From Chitinophaga caeni (lineage in GTDB: Bacteria; Bacteroidota; Bacteroidia; Chitinophagales; Chitinophagaceae): a stretch of DNA of 64,000 nucleotides. How positions within the stretch are numbered: position 1 is the stretch's first letter; every line of letters begins with the position of its first letter. Position numbers and translations under genes: made by a program. The stretch spans positions 2,799,001 to 2,863,000 of the forward strand of contig NZ_CP023777.1 of the NCBI RefSeq assembly GCF_002557795.1, given 5' to 3'. Shown here piece by piece: positions 55,006-64,000 of this stretch. Below the pieces are notes generated by a model that was not told the DNA's origin, searched no databases, and saw only the letters and a list, made by a program, of their open reading frames with translations.

Positions 55006-57252
55006 TTATCCGGGTGTTACCGGGTTGTTGCTGGGTTTGATTAATTGTTTGATCTTTTGTTTGCGACCCACGATCCAGATGATATCTCCTTCTTGGAAGA
55101 TGAAGTCTGATGGTGGGTTTAACAGTCGATTGCCCCTGCGTTCGATCCCTACAATTAATCCTTGTGTTGTTTCCCGCACGCTGGACTGGCGGATTGTTTT
55201 CCCGAGTAATGGCGAGTCATCCTGGATAACAAAATTCTCCAGTGTAATATCTTCTTTTGCTTGTTCAGGCGAAATTTGTTGGATCGGAGATTCGAGGTAT
55301 GCCTGTATGCCTTGAAGTTGATCGTCCGTGCTGATAACCGATATCTTATCACCGGGAAAAAGTCTTTCATCCCGGCTCGGTGGCATGATGATGAGGCTAC
55401 CTCTTTCGATCATAGCCACATTTGCACCGAATTTTTCCCTTAATTCCAATTCGGACAAGGTATGTCCAACAACTAATGATTCCGCGGGAACGATAAAGCT
55501 CGTTAAGTGGGCATCCCAGGGAGTAATATTGCGGTGTCTTTTTGCAGCTTGTATCTCGCGATCATTTAAATTGGTGATAAACCTTTCCTCGATCCCTTGG
55601 TATAATTTCTGAAGCCTTTTATTAAGAATCACGATAATAACAATCAATACCAACGTGACTACGATAGCGGTAGCGGTTGTATAAAATTGATCTAGTAAGA
55701 ATCCAATCAAAAACACGGCGATCAATATGCGTGAAAAATCCAATGCCAAGAGTGGCGCCCGTTGTAATTTGTTGAGCCAAATCCTGTTCCTGGCCGATTT
55801 ATTGATAGGACGCATGGTTAATGCCCATAAAAAAGGCGTCATCGCCAGCAGGGTAATCCCCGTCGCCAATACTTTTGCAGCGGCAATATTTTCCATGGTT
55901 TCAAAAAGGAATGGAGCAAGGTATCTACTTGAAACCAGGATAATACCAATCAAAATTACACCCAGCACGACCACGTGAATTACGTAAGATTTCAACATCG
56001 CTTGCCAGTCGCTTTCCTTATTGATCGTTTGTGTACCGGATGTGTAGCGCGATAATTTCCGTTTGAGTTTGACCGGCATTTTTGATTCCAGCCAATCATA
56101 GAAAGGGGCTGCAAACCTTATCATGTAAGGAGTGGTAAAGGTTGTCAATGCAGAAACTGCCACCGCGATCGGGTATAGAAAATCACTTGTTACGTTTAAG
56201 GTCATACCCAAAGTAGCGATGATAAAGGAGAACTCCCCGATCTGGGCTAAGCTCATTCCTGCCTGCAAGCTCTGTTTTAAGCCCTGCCCGGATAGTAAAG
56301 CGCCCGTTGCCGTGCTAAGCGTTTTCCCTATAATCGTTACAACGATAATAATGCCGATAGGGCCCGCGTAATCCACGATCATTTTCGGCTCGATCAACAT
56401 ACCTACGGAAACGAAAAATATGGCGCCGAATAAATCTTTAACCGACATCGTGAGGTGTTCGATCTTTTCTGCGGAGGTCGTTTCCGCAAGGATAGAACCC
56501 ATGATAAAGGCACCGAGGGCAGGGGAGAAGCCGACTTGTGTAGCGAGGATAACCATCGATAAACACAAGGCTAACGAAACGATCAGCAAAGTTTCATCGC
56601 TCATCAACTTTTTCGTTCTTTTCAAGAAAGTTGGTATTATGAATATGCCTGCTAGGAACCAAAGTACCAAGAAGAAACTAAGTTTTCCTACAGACATCGC
56701 CATTTCTCCACCGGCAAATTTTTGGCTAATTGCCAGCGTGGATAATAATACTAATAGTAAAATTGCCACCAAGTCCTCTACCACCAAGATACCGAAAACG
56801 AGCCGGGCAAATAATTGGTTTTTAACACCCAGTTCATCAAAGGCCCGGATGATGATCGTGGTGGAAGAAATAGACAAAATACCGCCTAGGAAAATGCTAT
56901 CCATCGATGACCAACCCATAAAACGGCCGGTAACATAACCCAATACCAACATTACGGCCACTTCTACAATGGCAGAAATCGAAGCAGATCCGCCAACTTT
57001 TACTAGTTTTTTAAAACTAAATTCTAAACCGAGGCTAAATAACAAGAATATAACACCGATATCTGCCCACACTTTTACATTTTCAATATCCGTAATGGAG
57101 GGAACCAAGGTAAAATGGGGGCCAACCAATATGCCCGCGATGATATACCCCAGCACGAGAGGTTGTTTCAGCTTTTTGAAAATCAGTGTCGTGATGCCGG
57201 CGGCACCTAATATCAAGGCGAGGTCTACTATTAAATTTGGTAAATGAAGCAT
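55006..57252 (-). CDS. CPA2-family cation:proton antiporter with TrkA-C domains
   Basis: 748 residues. About 12 membrane helices form the Na+/H+-exchanger domain, with GYIIAGILVGP, FSLGLEFSFKKL, GGILSISSTTIIIRAF and SLAQIGEFSFIIATLG typical of the KefB/YbaL type. A further hydrophobic block lies at about 415-560, then two regulatory TrkA-C-like domains at the C-terminus (IVPAESLVVGHTLSELELREKFGANVAMIERG; DSPLLGKTIRQSSVRETTQGLIVGIERRG). The NAD-binding RCK-N domain is missing, so gating probably uses a small ligand at TrkA-C. It exchanges K+ or Na+ for protons. Confidence 0.92.
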   Translation of the reverse strand: MLHLPNLIVDLALILGAAGITTLIFKKLKQPLVLGYIIAGILVGPHFTLVPSITDIENVKVWADIGVIFLLFSLGLEFSFKKLVKVGGSASISAIVEVAVMLVLGYVTGRFMGWSSMDSIFLGGILSISSTTIIIRAFDELGVKNQLFARLVFGILVVEDLVAILLLVLLSTLAISQKFAGGEMAMSVGKLSFFLVLWFLAGIFIIPTFLKRTKKLMSDETLLIVSLALCLSMVILATQVGFSPALGAFIMGSILAETTSAEKIEHLTMSVKDLFGAIFFVSVGMLIEPKMIVDYAGPIGIIIVVTIIGKTLSTATGALLSGQGLKQSLQAGMSLAQIGEFSFIIATLGMTLNVTSDFLYPIAVAVSALTTFTTPYMIRFAAPFYDWLESKMPVKLKRKLSRYTSGTQTINKESDWQAMLKSYVIHVVVLGVILIGIILVSSRYLAPFLFETMENIAAAKVLATGITLLAMTPFLWALTMRPINKSARNRIWLNKLQRAPLLALDFSRILIAVFLIGFLLDQFYTTATAIVVTLVLIVIIVILNKRLQKLYQGIEERFITNLNDREIQAAKRHRNITPWDAHLTSFIVPAESLVVGHTLSELELREKFGANVAMIERGSLIIMPPSRDERLFPGDKISVISTDDQLQGIQAYLESPIQQISPEQAKEDITLENFVIQDDSPLLGKTIRQSSVRETTQGLIVGIERRGNRLLNPPSDFIFQEGDIIWIVGRKQKIKQLIKPSNNPVTPG

Positions 57253-57385
57253 CCGTTTATTTAAATACTTATGATTTTATATATGACAAGTTCAACCGTA
57301 TATAATATATAACGATTAAAATCCCACGTTTGATTACTCTAATTAGAAAGCATGAGGTGAATTTTACACCTTTGTATAAGGGATA

Positions 57386-57742
57386 TCACCAGAAGAAATG
57401 AACCGGGAATATTATTCCATAGCGGTATGTTAAATGGGAATTTACTTCGATGATGATAAAAGGTTCATCCTTCGCAACGGCATTCCCTTTAGTAAATCCG
57501 TAAGGATAGTCCGCGGCTCTTTTAACCCAGGTACAATGACCGGCCGGCCGCTGGGTATTGTTTACTGCTTCCCAGGAATTGCCTGGCGCGGTTGTCAACG
57601 CCCGGTTTTTATAGGCGCTGCGTATGATTTGTTCTTTATGTTCTGATGGATTTTGTTTTGGGGGGCGTGGTTGCGCTATAGCCGAAAAGCTCGTCACTAT
57701 CATTAAACACATCAACCATATGGTAACAATTCCATTCCGCAT
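57386..57742 (-). CDS. Small secreted protein of unknown function
   Basis: 118 residues with a signal peptide (MRNGIVTIWLMCLMIVTSFSAIAQ) followed by a Pro/Lys-rich stretch and a compact domain with a Cys and several Tyr (GHCTWVKRAADYPYGF). No family is recognised. It stands alone between the antiporter and methyltransferase genes; its upstream side carries the GTAG-type palindrome. Moderate confidence because it is short, but the signal peptide and the open frame support it. Confidence 0.6.
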   Translation of the reverse strand: MRNGIVTIWLMCLMIVTSFSAIAQPRPPKQNPSEHKEQIIRSAYKNRALTTAPGNSWEAVNNTQRPAGHCTWVKRAADYPYGFTKGNAVAKDEPFIIIEVNSHLTYRYGIIFPVHFFW

Positions 57743-57799
57743 ATGCGTAAATATAATGATTTCGTCGGAATAATTACCGGGTATCGCCCCTGTCGCCGG

Positions 57800-57829
57800 G
57801 GTGCGTGCCGGGGTCGCGACCCCGGCTAC
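57800..57829 (-). repeat. GTAG-type palindrome overlapping the methyltransferase stop
   Basis: On the minus strand GTAG (57826-57829) leads into a perfect 20-base palindrome (57807-57826) with arms GCCGGGGTC / GACCCCGGC, followed by more GC-rich inverted segments (ACCCCGGCG, AGGGGCGAT) up to about 57780. The TAG of GTAG is the stop codon of the methyltransferase gene. The palindrome is far richer in G and C than its surroundings. It has the form of a REP element; no transposase is in the window. Confidence 0.6.
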
Positions 57830-58728
57830 AAATTTCCTAATTTGGATTCGTAAACAATCGAACTACAAGTATCAACATATTTCAACCCCTTGAGGTACGA
57901 TAAAAATCCGTTCCATCCCCCGCTTAATAACCTGCTTTTGCCACTTTTGTATTTTTCACTAAGTAAGCTTACATAAAATGAATCGAACACCATAGGGTGC
58001 TTCTTATGCAATTTGAAATGATGTTTTTCTAATAGCCATTGCATGGACTGCGGCGAAAAATGGTATAAATGCCTGGGAACATCGTAAGCAGCCCAATATT
58101 TTCCGTAATGAGCAGCATCCAACGATGTATAATTCGGTACGGCAATTAATAAAGAACCACCCGGTTTCAGTAACCGGTGCAACTGTTCCATATAAGCATG
58201 TAACCCGTGTACATGTTCCAGTACATGCCATAGTGTAATTACATCAAATGAAGCTGCCGGTAATGTAAACAGTTCATCTATCGGTTGAATATCGAGTTGA
58301 TATAGTTGTTTGGCAACTTGCCGTGCGCCGGCATCCGGCTCTAGCCCGGTAATATCCCAACCGATCTGTTTCATATAACTGAGAAAAGAACCCGTTCCGC
58401 AACCAACATCCAAAATGCTGCCGTGTTTTAGTCCCACTGATGATTTTACCCAATTTTGCTTGGAACGCAAGGTGATTTTCCTGACGCTGTGGTACATCCG
58501 GTTTATCAGGCCCGATTTAGTTTCCGTATGGGAAATATAATCTTCAGATTGGTAATATTGGCCGATGGCATCCGGGGAGGGGATGCCCTGCGTAAAACGG
58601 GCATTGCATTGCGAACATTGCCAAATTTCGAATAGTTGATGCGATACCGTGTAATCCTCGGCTTTTAATTTGAACGCTATATTTTTTCCCTGGCATACAG
58701 GGCAATGTTGATGGTGGATGGATTGCAT
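57826..58728 (-). CDS. Class I SAM methyltransferase with N-terminal zinc ribbon
   Basis: 300 residues. Cys pairs CPVCQGKN (about 9-16) and CSQCNARF form a zinc ribbon, followed by a Rossmann methyltransferase domain with motif I ILDVGCGTGSFLSYM, motif II GLEPDAGARQVAKQL, FDVITLWHVLEHVHG and LLKPGGSLLIAVPNY. This combination is common among methyltransferases that act on sugars or lipids in envelope biosynthesis, but the substrate is not evident. Its stop codon lies inside a palindromic element. Confidence 0.9.
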   Translation of the reverse strand: MQSIHHQHCPVCQGKNIAFKLKAEDYTVSHQLFEIWQCSQCNARFTQGIPSPDAIGQYYQSEDYISHTETKSGLINRMYHSVRKITLRSKQNWVKSSVGLKHGSILDVGCGTGSFLSYMKQIGWDITGLEPDAGARQVAKQLYQLDIQPIDELFTLPAASFDVITLWHVLEHVHGLHAYMEQLHRLLKPGGSLLIAVPNYTSLDAAHYGKYWAAYDVPRHLYHFSPQSMQWLLEKHHFKLHKKHPMVFDSFYVSLLSEKYKSGKSRLLSGGWNGFLSYLKGLKYVDTCSSIVYESKLGNL

Positions 58729-58832
58729 TGTATATATAAGAGCCGCTGATGAGCCATCAAAGGCGATAAATTAAAAATAAATTAACCCCGCGAAAATATA
58801 ATTTCCTAGTTAAATTTGGAATACTTCGGGTA

Positions 58833-60380
58833 TTAATGGTATTCCCCGAAAACTTTTCTTAATGTATCCGCTATTTCTCCAAGGGTACAATAATTTTCAA
58901 CCGCCTCGATAACAATGGGCATAATGTTCTCGGTTCCGCGGGCTGTTTCTTCTAATTTGGACAGGACTGCTACTACTTTGGCACTATCGCGCCGGCATCG
59001 CAATGACTCCAATTTTTCGGATTGCACTTTACGGATACTATCGTCGATGCGGAACGGTTCCGGGCTTATACCTTCTTCTACCGTAAATTTGTTTACGCCT
59101 ACGATAATTTTTTCACCGTTCTCTATAGCTCTTTGGTATTCATAAGCGCTCCTGGCGATCTCATCTTGGATAAATCCTTGCTCAATGGCACTTACTGCAC
59201 CGCCCATAGCATCGATTTTGGCAATCAAATCCCAGGCGCGGTTTTCGATTTCCTGTGTAAGCGATTCCACGTAAAAAGAGCCGGCTAATGGATCTACCGT
59301 ATCTGGAATCCCACTTTCGAACCCGATAATTTGTTGTGTACGTAAAGCGATCCTTGCTGCTTCCTCCGTAGGTAAGGAGATCGCTTCATCGTAACCATTA
59401 GTATGTAAGGATTGCGTTCCGCCTAAAGTTGCGGCCATGGATTGAATAGCTACCCTTACAATATTATTATGCGGCTGTTGAGCTGTTAAAGTGCTGCCCC
59501 CGGTTTGGGTATGGAAGCGCAACATTTGTGCCTTGGGATCAGTTGCACCGAGCGAGCTGGTAATATTGGCCCACATCTTCCTTGCAGCACGGAATTTGGC
59601 CACTTCTTCAAATAAATGATTATGCGCATTGAAGAAAAATGATAAACGTTTTGCAAACACGTTAATGTCCAGGCCTTTTTCCATGGCGGCTTGTAGGTAA
59701 GCTTTGCCGTTGGCCAAGGTGAAAGCAAGTTCCTGTACTGCATTTGCCCCCGCTTCCCGGATATGGTAACCGGAAATGGAAATCGTATTCCATTTCGGAA
59801 CTTCCTTGCTACAAAAGTCGAATATATCAGTAATTAATCTCATGGATGGCTTCGGGGGATAGATAAATGTTCCCCTGGCCGCATATTCCTTTAGGATATC
59901 GTTCTGTATGGTGCCCGAGATTTTCTTAAGATCGGCGCCTTGTTTCTTTGCCAAGGCTATGTAAAATGCTAATAAAATATAAGCGGTGGCATTGATAGTC
60001 ATAGAAGTAGATACATTTTCGAGGGAAATTCCCCGGAAAAGTACTTCCATGTCTTCAATAGAGTCGATGGCCACACCCACTTTCCCTACTTCACCTTCGG
60101 CCATCGGGTGATCGCTGTCATACCCTATTTGTGTAGGAAGATCAAAAGCTACGCTTAGTCCCATTACCCCTTGGCTAAGCAGGTAATGATACCTTTGATT
60201 CGATGCTTCCGCGGTACTAAACCCGGCGTACTGCCGCATAGTCCAGAGTTTATCACGGTACATGGTTGCATGTATGCCCCGGGTAAAGGGAAATTTTCCC
60301 GGTAATTCATCCATGGGAACAGGCGTCGTATAAACGGGTTTTATCTCGATCCCGGCATCTGTCTTTATGATCTTTTCCAT
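58833..60380 (-). CDS. Methylmalonyl-CoA-mutase-type large subunit, no B12 domain
   Basis: 515 residues from the ATG at 60380 ([17 protein letters not shown]); the in-frame start at 60419 adds 13 unrelated residues. The substrate-binding barrel is clear: [100 protein letters not shown]. The C-terminal cobalamin-binding domain of a full-length mutase (about 700 residues) is absent, so a separate small subunit must be encoded elsewhere. The exact substrate (methylmalonyl-, isobutyryl- or hydroxyisobutyryl-CoA) cannot be told from sequence by eye. Confidence 0.9.
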   Translation of the reverse strand: MEKIIKTDAGIEIKPVYTTPVPMDELPGKFPFTRGIHATMYRDKLWTMRQYAGFSTAEASNQRYHYLLSQGVMGLSVAFDLPTQIGYDSDHPMAEGEVGKVGVAIDSIEDMEVLFRGISLENVSTSMTINATAYILLAFYIALAKKQGADLKKISGTIQNDILKEYAARGTFIYPPKPSMRLITDIFDFCSKEVPKWNTISISGYHIREAGANAVQELAFTLANGKAYLQAAMEKGLDINVFAKRLSFFFNAHNHLFEEVAKFRAARKMWANITSSLGATDPKAQMLRFHTQTGGSTLTAQQPHNNIVRVAIQSMAATLGGTQSLHTNGYDEAISLPTEEAARIALRTQQIIGFESGIPDTVDPLAGSFYVESLTQEIENRAWDLIAKIDAMGGAVSAIEQGFIQDEIARSAYEYQRAIENGEKIIVGVNKFTVEEGISPEPFRIDDSIRKVQSEKLESLRCRRDSAKVVAVLSKLEETARGTENIMPIVIEAVENYCTLGEIADTLRKVFGEYH

Positions 60381-60538
60381 AATTGCAATGTTACTGAAAT
60401 TTGGGTGAATGCGTAGCAATTAGTCGAAGTTAGCTTCCAACCGGCTTTTGTAAAATTTAACGAAGCCTTATGATAGTAGAACGCAATATTCTGTAAATTT
60501 ATTTAAGCTTCTAACAGTACCGACTATACGATAGATTT

Positions 60539-61450
60539 ATGATTGTTTATATCCTATTATTGATCACATTGTGCTTGGCCTCCTGGTCATGTATTTTATG
60601 GCTGAAAGCTTCTGGCAGGGAGGGCTTTGCACGGCGGATGGGCTGGTTGATGTCTCTTTCCCTCGGTGTTTTCGTATACCTTTACGGCACCTGGGTTTAT
60701 ACAACGGTATATTTAAAATATGCCTTCTGGATCGTGTATTGCTTAGTTGCGCTATATGGAACTTGGAAGGGGCGGGTTAAGGAAGTGATCAGCGTGTTGC
60801 CAAGATGGCGGTTGGTGTTGTTTGTTGTTTGGATTTTAGTATTAAACACTTTCAATATCCTGTATTTTACAGGAACTACCGGCACGCCGGGGGTGGTAAA
60901 TCTTCAATTGCCTTTTAAAAAGGGAACTTATTACGTATTACAAGGTGGTAAAGGCCTGCCTACGAATTTTTTCCATTCCAGCCTGAGGGGGGCTATTTAC
61001 GCGATGGACATCGTGAAGTTAGATACTTATGGCAGAAGGGCAGACAAGATTTTTTCAAAGGATTTACGGGATTACCATATTTACAATGATACGGTTTACA
61101 GTCCTTGCGCCGGGATCGTAGCGCGCACCGAATCAGCGAATCCGGATAATATTCCCCCAAATATGAATCGCGGCCCTAAGAATACCAACCAGGTGTTGAT
61201 TGAGACGGACAGCTTCTTTGTTTTCATGGGGCATTTAGGTCAAAACAAGGTCTTTGTAAAGGAAGGTCAATATGTCAATACCGGTGATCCCTTGGGATGC
61301 GTGGGAAATTCTGGTTTCAGCATGGAGCCGCATTTACATATCCAAGTTCATCTAAAAGAAAGAGGGAAAGCCTGGTACCGGGGGAAACCACTTTATATTG
61401 AGTTCGATGGAAAGGCTTACTTACTGAATGATATCATAAAACGTCGATGA
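60539..61450 (+). CDS. M23-family metallopeptidase with membrane anchor
   Basis: 303 residues. The first 115 residues contain about four hydrophobic segments (VYILLLITLCLASWSC, LVVLFVVWILVLNTF and others), so the peptidase domain is membrane anchored. The M23 (LytM) domain has a His/Asp pair in FFHSSLRGAIYAMDIVK, VYSPCAGIVART, GHLGQNKVFVKEGQYVNTGDPLG and the zinc motif HLHIQVH. It cuts peptide bonds in peptidoglycan or a related substrate. Its stop overlaps the 3' end of the helicase gene on the other strand by 17 bases. Confidence 0.88.
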   Translation: MIVYILLLITLCLASWSCILWLKASGREGFARRMGWLMSLSLGVFVYLYGTWVYTTVYLKYAFWIVYCLVALYGTWKGRVKEVISVLPRWRLVLFVVWILVLNTFNILYFTGTTGTPGVVNLQLPFKKGTYYVLQGGKGLPTNFFHSSLRGAIYAMDIVKLDTYGRRADKIFSKDLRDYHIYNDTVYSPCAGIVARTESANPDNIPPNMNRGPKNTNQVLIETDSFFVFMGHLGQNKVFVKEGQYVNTGDPLGCVGNSGFSMEPHLHIQVHLKERGKAWYRGKPLYIEFDGKAYLLNDIIKRR

Positions 61451-63881
61451 TGGGTAACTTCGGTTGTTGAACCATGTTGTCGAGCAATTGTACTACGAAT
61501 TCCTGCCGTAATAAAGGCTTGACAGTTTTCAGCCAAATGCTTTTGTTAGTTAATAATTCCAGCTTCTTCTTCGGGTACATACCGACGATCTCTTCAACCG
61601 AAAGCTTCCCGTATCCTTTCGGGTCGAGAATTTGCGGAGGCAAACCGAAGTTGATATCCCTTGTACTTTCAGAAACATAATCTTGGCTGTATGCCAAGGC
61701 CCACAAACTTTGATTCCAAGCTTTCAACTCTTCGTTCAACAACAGCGGCGGCCGGGTATCGTCATGTAACCCTTTCAATTGTCCGCTAGCGGGATCAGTA
61801 ATACCCATTTGAATTTTTTGTAGCAAGCCGGGTGTCCATTGGATGGTAGGATTAAACTTTATATCCAGCTTAGATTGCACGATGCGGGCTTCGCGATCGA
61901 TAAAATGCGTATAATACGCGCTGCCATCACTCAGGAGGTTGAAGTATTTTTCAACTTGTTGATCGGTAAACGGGTAATGCAATGATAAGTACTGTAAAGC
62001 AAAATCCTGGTGCCTGCTAAAGAAATCTTCAATGCCTTGATAATGTTGCGGCATATCGGGCTGCCTTAAATAAAATTGAGCGATGCGCCTGTCCGGAATA
62101 ATATCTTGCTGGCGGATAGGATTTTTCAAATGGATGCCTTGCAAGCTCCTGCATCGGCTCAAGGCCACGTAAACCTGCCCGTTCACGAATGCCCCGCGCC
62201 CCAGGTCAATCACGACGTTATCAAAGCTCAAGCCTTGACTTTTATGGATCGTGATGGCCCATGCCAGTTTAACCGGGTACTGTGTAAATGTACCGATGAC
62301 CTTCGACATGACGCGGCCTTTTTCCCTGTCGTAAGTATATTGCCTGTTTTCCCAAGTTTCAGGTACAATTTTATGCGTGGTACCATCTTGCAAGCGTATT
62401 TCGATGATATCACTCGAAATAAAATCTACTTTGGCAATCGTGCCGTTTACCCAGCGGCGAACGGGCGATTCCGGTGTCGTGATATCATTTTTAACAAGTA
62501 TCACCTGTGCATTTTTTTTCAGTACCAGGCTTTTATGCGTAGGGTAACGATCCGTTTTGAAATCACCGTTGATCGTAGCTTCAAACACGTGTTCCACGAA
62601 GGGTAAAGCTTCCAGTTTATATGCGTTTTCCTTGTTAGCAATCGCATTATTGCTGGTTAACGTAATGGCAAATTCGTCTTGCTTAGCACTATAATTAGGT
62701 TGATGTTGCGCATTGATTTGCCGCAGTGTTTCTTCGGATGATTCGTATACCCTGATTTCATTGAGTAATTTAATGAAGTGATGATCATCTTTTTGGCGGT
62801 GGATTTTCTGAAATTCGAAGAATACCGGGTTCAGTTCTTCGAAAGCGGGGGCATCGAAGAAATATTCACTTTTATAAATTTCTTTGAATATAAACCGTTC
62901 TACTTCATCCTTTTGATCAACAACCGGGGGGAGTTGGAATAAATCGCCAACTAGCAATACCTGTTTGCCCCCGAAAGGTAAATGCGGGTTGCCGCCGTTA
63001 TGTCTTAATGAATAATCGATGGCTTGCATTAAATCCGCGCGGAGCATAGACACCTCATCGATAACGATAGTATCGGTTTTCTCGATAATTTTTCGATTCG
63101 GCGCGTTTCTCTTGAAGATCGGAATCTCATCATCTCCCGGCAACAAGGGTTTCAAAGGAAATTTGAAAAATGAATGTAAAGTTACGCCGCCAACATTAAT
63201 CGCCGCGATACCCGTGAAGGCAGTCATCAACACGGTTTTCTTCGAATGCTGTGCAAAGTAATGCAGGAAAGTTGATTTCCCGGTGCCCGCTTTCCCCGTT
63301 ATAAAAAATGATGTATTAGATTGTTCAAGACTATTAAATAAATCCTTGATAACGGGATCTTGATCGTAGCCTTCGGGAATATTCACATAACGATTATACA
63401 GCGTGGGCAAATCTACATCCTCGAATAATTCCAATTGTAATTCCTTCGGGGCATCTGCCAGCACGAGGTTAATCAGGTAATAAATATCATCGCGGTTCTC
63501 GGTGAACGGCTGGTTTATATCTAAGTTCGTATCGCGGTGGGCTAACGTTTTCAGTATATAATAAGCTCTTTTGAAAATATGCTTGTATTGATGTGGATAT
63601 TTCTCGATAAATATTTGAATCGTGTCGGCAGGAATGTTGATACCAACGAAAGCCAAGAATACTAACAGTTGTTGAACGGCATCCGCCTGTTCCCGTTCTT
63701 CCAATTCTTGGTAAAGTTCCAGGAAATGATCCGGGTATTCCGCCGGGTATTCTGCATGTTGTTTGCCATAAAATAGCTGGTGGGCAATCAAAGGGTTAAA
63801 TTGCTTCGTATTCCCATCTACCAGGTTCGATTGGCTAAAGGCTGATATCCATTGTTTTTCTAGCTGTTGTGCAGTTGTCAT
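61434..63881 (-). CDS. Pif1-like superfamily 1 helicase
   Basis: About 815 residues from the ATG at 63881; a TTG nine bases upstream is also in frame but lies inside the promoter. An N-terminal region of about 180 residues of unknown fold precedes the helicase core: Walker A FFITGKAGTGKSTFLHYFAQ, AFTGIAAINVGGVTLHSFF, Walker B VIDEVSMLRADLMQAID, FGGKQVLLVGDLFQLPPVV, and LAWAITIHKSQGLSFDNVVIDLGRGAFVNGQVYVALSRCRSL. These are Pif1/RecD-like motifs; such enzymes unwind DNA 5' to 3'. The C-terminal 200 residues contain no domain I recognise. Its 3' end overlaps the M23 gene. Confidence 0.92.
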   Translation of the reverse strand: MTTAQQLEKQWISAFSQSNLVDGNTKQFNPLIAHQLFYGKQHAEYPAEYPDHFLELYQELEEREQADAVQQLLVFLAFVGINIPADTIQIFIEKYPHQYKHIFKRAYYILKTLAHRDTNLDINQPFTENRDDIYYLINLVLADAPKELQLELFEDVDLPTLYNRYVNIPEGYDQDPVIKDLFNSLEQSNTSFFITGKAGTGKSTFLHYFAQHSKKTVLMTAFTGIAAINVGGVTLHSFFKFPLKPLLPGDDEIPIFKRNAPNRKIIEKTDTIVIDEVSMLRADLMQAIDYSLRHNGGNPHLPFGGKQVLLVGDLFQLPPVVDQKDEVERFIFKEIYKSEYFFDAPAFEELNPVFFEFQKIHRQKDDHHFIKLLNEIRVYESSEETLRQINAQHQPNYSAKQDEFAITLTSNNAIANKENAYKLEALPFVEHVFEATINGDFKTDRYPTHKSLVLKKNAQVILVKNDITTPESPVRRWVNGTIAKVDFISSDIIEIRLQDGTTHKIVPETWENRQYTYDREKGRVMSKVIGTFTQYPVKLAWAITIHKSQGLSFDNVVIDLGRGAFVNGQVYVALSRCRSLQGIHLKNPIRQQDIIPDRRIAQFYLRQPDMPQHYQGIEDFFSRHQDFALQYLSLHYPFTDQQVEKYFNLLSDGSAYYTHFIDREARIVQSKLDIKFNPTIQWTPGLLQKIQMGITDPASGQLKGLHDDTRPPLLLNEELKAWNQSLWALAYSQDYVSESTRDINFGLPPQILDPKGYGKLSVEEIVGMYPKKKLELLTNKSIWLKTVKPLLRQEFVVQLLDNMVQQPKLPIIDVL

Positions 63882-63887
63882 CCCGCA

Positions 63888-63895
63888 CAAATATA
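63888..63895 (-). promoter_or_regulatory. -7 box (TATATTTG) very close to the helicase ATG
   Basis: An exact TAnnTTTG match ends six bases before the ATG at 63881. Transcription should begin at or next to the ATG, so the message may be leaderless. It also argues against the upstream TTG start. Confidence 0.55.
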
Positions 63896-63922
63896 ACCAT
63901 TCTAAACCGTGTTATAAAAAGA

Positions 63923-63948
63923 AGGGCAACCCGGTAAAGGATCGCCCT
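63923..63948 (-). terminator. Terminator of the gene at the right edge
   Basis: Read on the minus strand, AGGGCGATCC pairs with GGGTTGCCCT (one mismatch, one G-U) around a short loop and is followed by TCTTTTTAT. It lies 25 bases after the stop at 63973. Confidence 0.6.
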
Positions 63949-63972
63949 GCTATCTCGAAGATAAAAATCGAA

Positions 63973-64000
63973 TTAGACCATTATTTTTTTCGCTTCATCA
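63973..64000 (-). CDS. 3' end of a gene entering from the right
   Basis: The last 28 bases read on the minus strand DEAKKIMV and then TAA (63973-63975), followed by a good terminator. Only eight codons are visible, so the product cannot be named. The terminator supports that this is a real gene end. Confidence 0.4.

Noticed and set aside
1..64000. CRISPR arrays, rRNA genes or IS elements
   Set aside because: No regularly spaced repeats, rRNA segments or transposase genes were seen in the window.

Overview
The window comes from a Bacteroidota chromosome, most likely a member of the Chitinophagaceae. This rests on promoters of the TAnnTTTG type, a type IX secretion (T9SS) sorting tail on a secreted subtilase, an S46 dipeptidyl-peptidase, DUF3667 and DUF3810 proteins, a plsX-rpmF-yceD order with a cysteine-free L32, and Bacteroidota-style hybrid kinases. 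The species assignment is inference.

Region 1 (1-7586) looks like accessory DNA. Seven minus-strand genes with almost no gaps encode secreted or membrane proteins: three similar exported proteins, a 5-TM protein, a Sel1-repeat protein broken by a frameshift, an Asp-box lipoprotein and an unknown exported protein. Divergent from them is rteC, the excision regulator of Bacteroides-type conjugative transposons, also carrying a one-base frameshift. The block ends against the 3' end of a tRNA-Leu gene, as expected for an integrative element whose far end lies to the left of the window. A tRNA-Leu/tRNA-Gly pair with a clear promoter follows.

Region 2 (7.9-46.9 kb) is ordinary core genome: DUF3667 protein and enoyl-CoA hydratase, beta-carbonic anhydrase, an Ivy-like lipoprotein, cold-shock and RRM proteins, Tex, an EmrAB/TolC-type efflux operon with a divergent AraC regulator, MazG, an NtrY-like kinase, the plsX-rpmF-yceD operon, a hybrid kinase, fructosamine kinase, DUF3810, arginase, acyl-CoA dehydrogenase, the PLP protein YggS, a thioredoxin-like protein, dCTP deaminase, a phosphopantetheinyl transferase, shikimate kinase, DUF423, an esterase, FtsK, LolA and dihydrolipoyl dehydrogenase, then an SDR and a second AraC regulator.

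Region 3 (46.9-51.6 kb) holds a decayed HepT toxin gene beside an intact MntA antitoxin, a T9SS-exported subtilase, and an 840-base gene-free stretch with several strong hairpins that may encode a structured RNA. Region 4 (51.6-64 kb) has a HEIGH-type metallopeptidase lipoprotein, a DPP11-like S46 peptidase, a CPA2 antiporter, a methyltransferase, a methylmalonyl-CoA-mutase-type large subunit without a B12 domain, an M23 peptidase, a Pif1-like helicase, and the last codons of another gene at the right edge.

The most unusual signals are: two unrelated palindromes starting with GTAG that each supply the TAG stop codon of the gene they abut; the inactivated HepT next to a preserved MntA; the element boundary at tRNA-Leu with its envelope-protein operon; and the structured intergenic segment near 51.4-51.6 kb.
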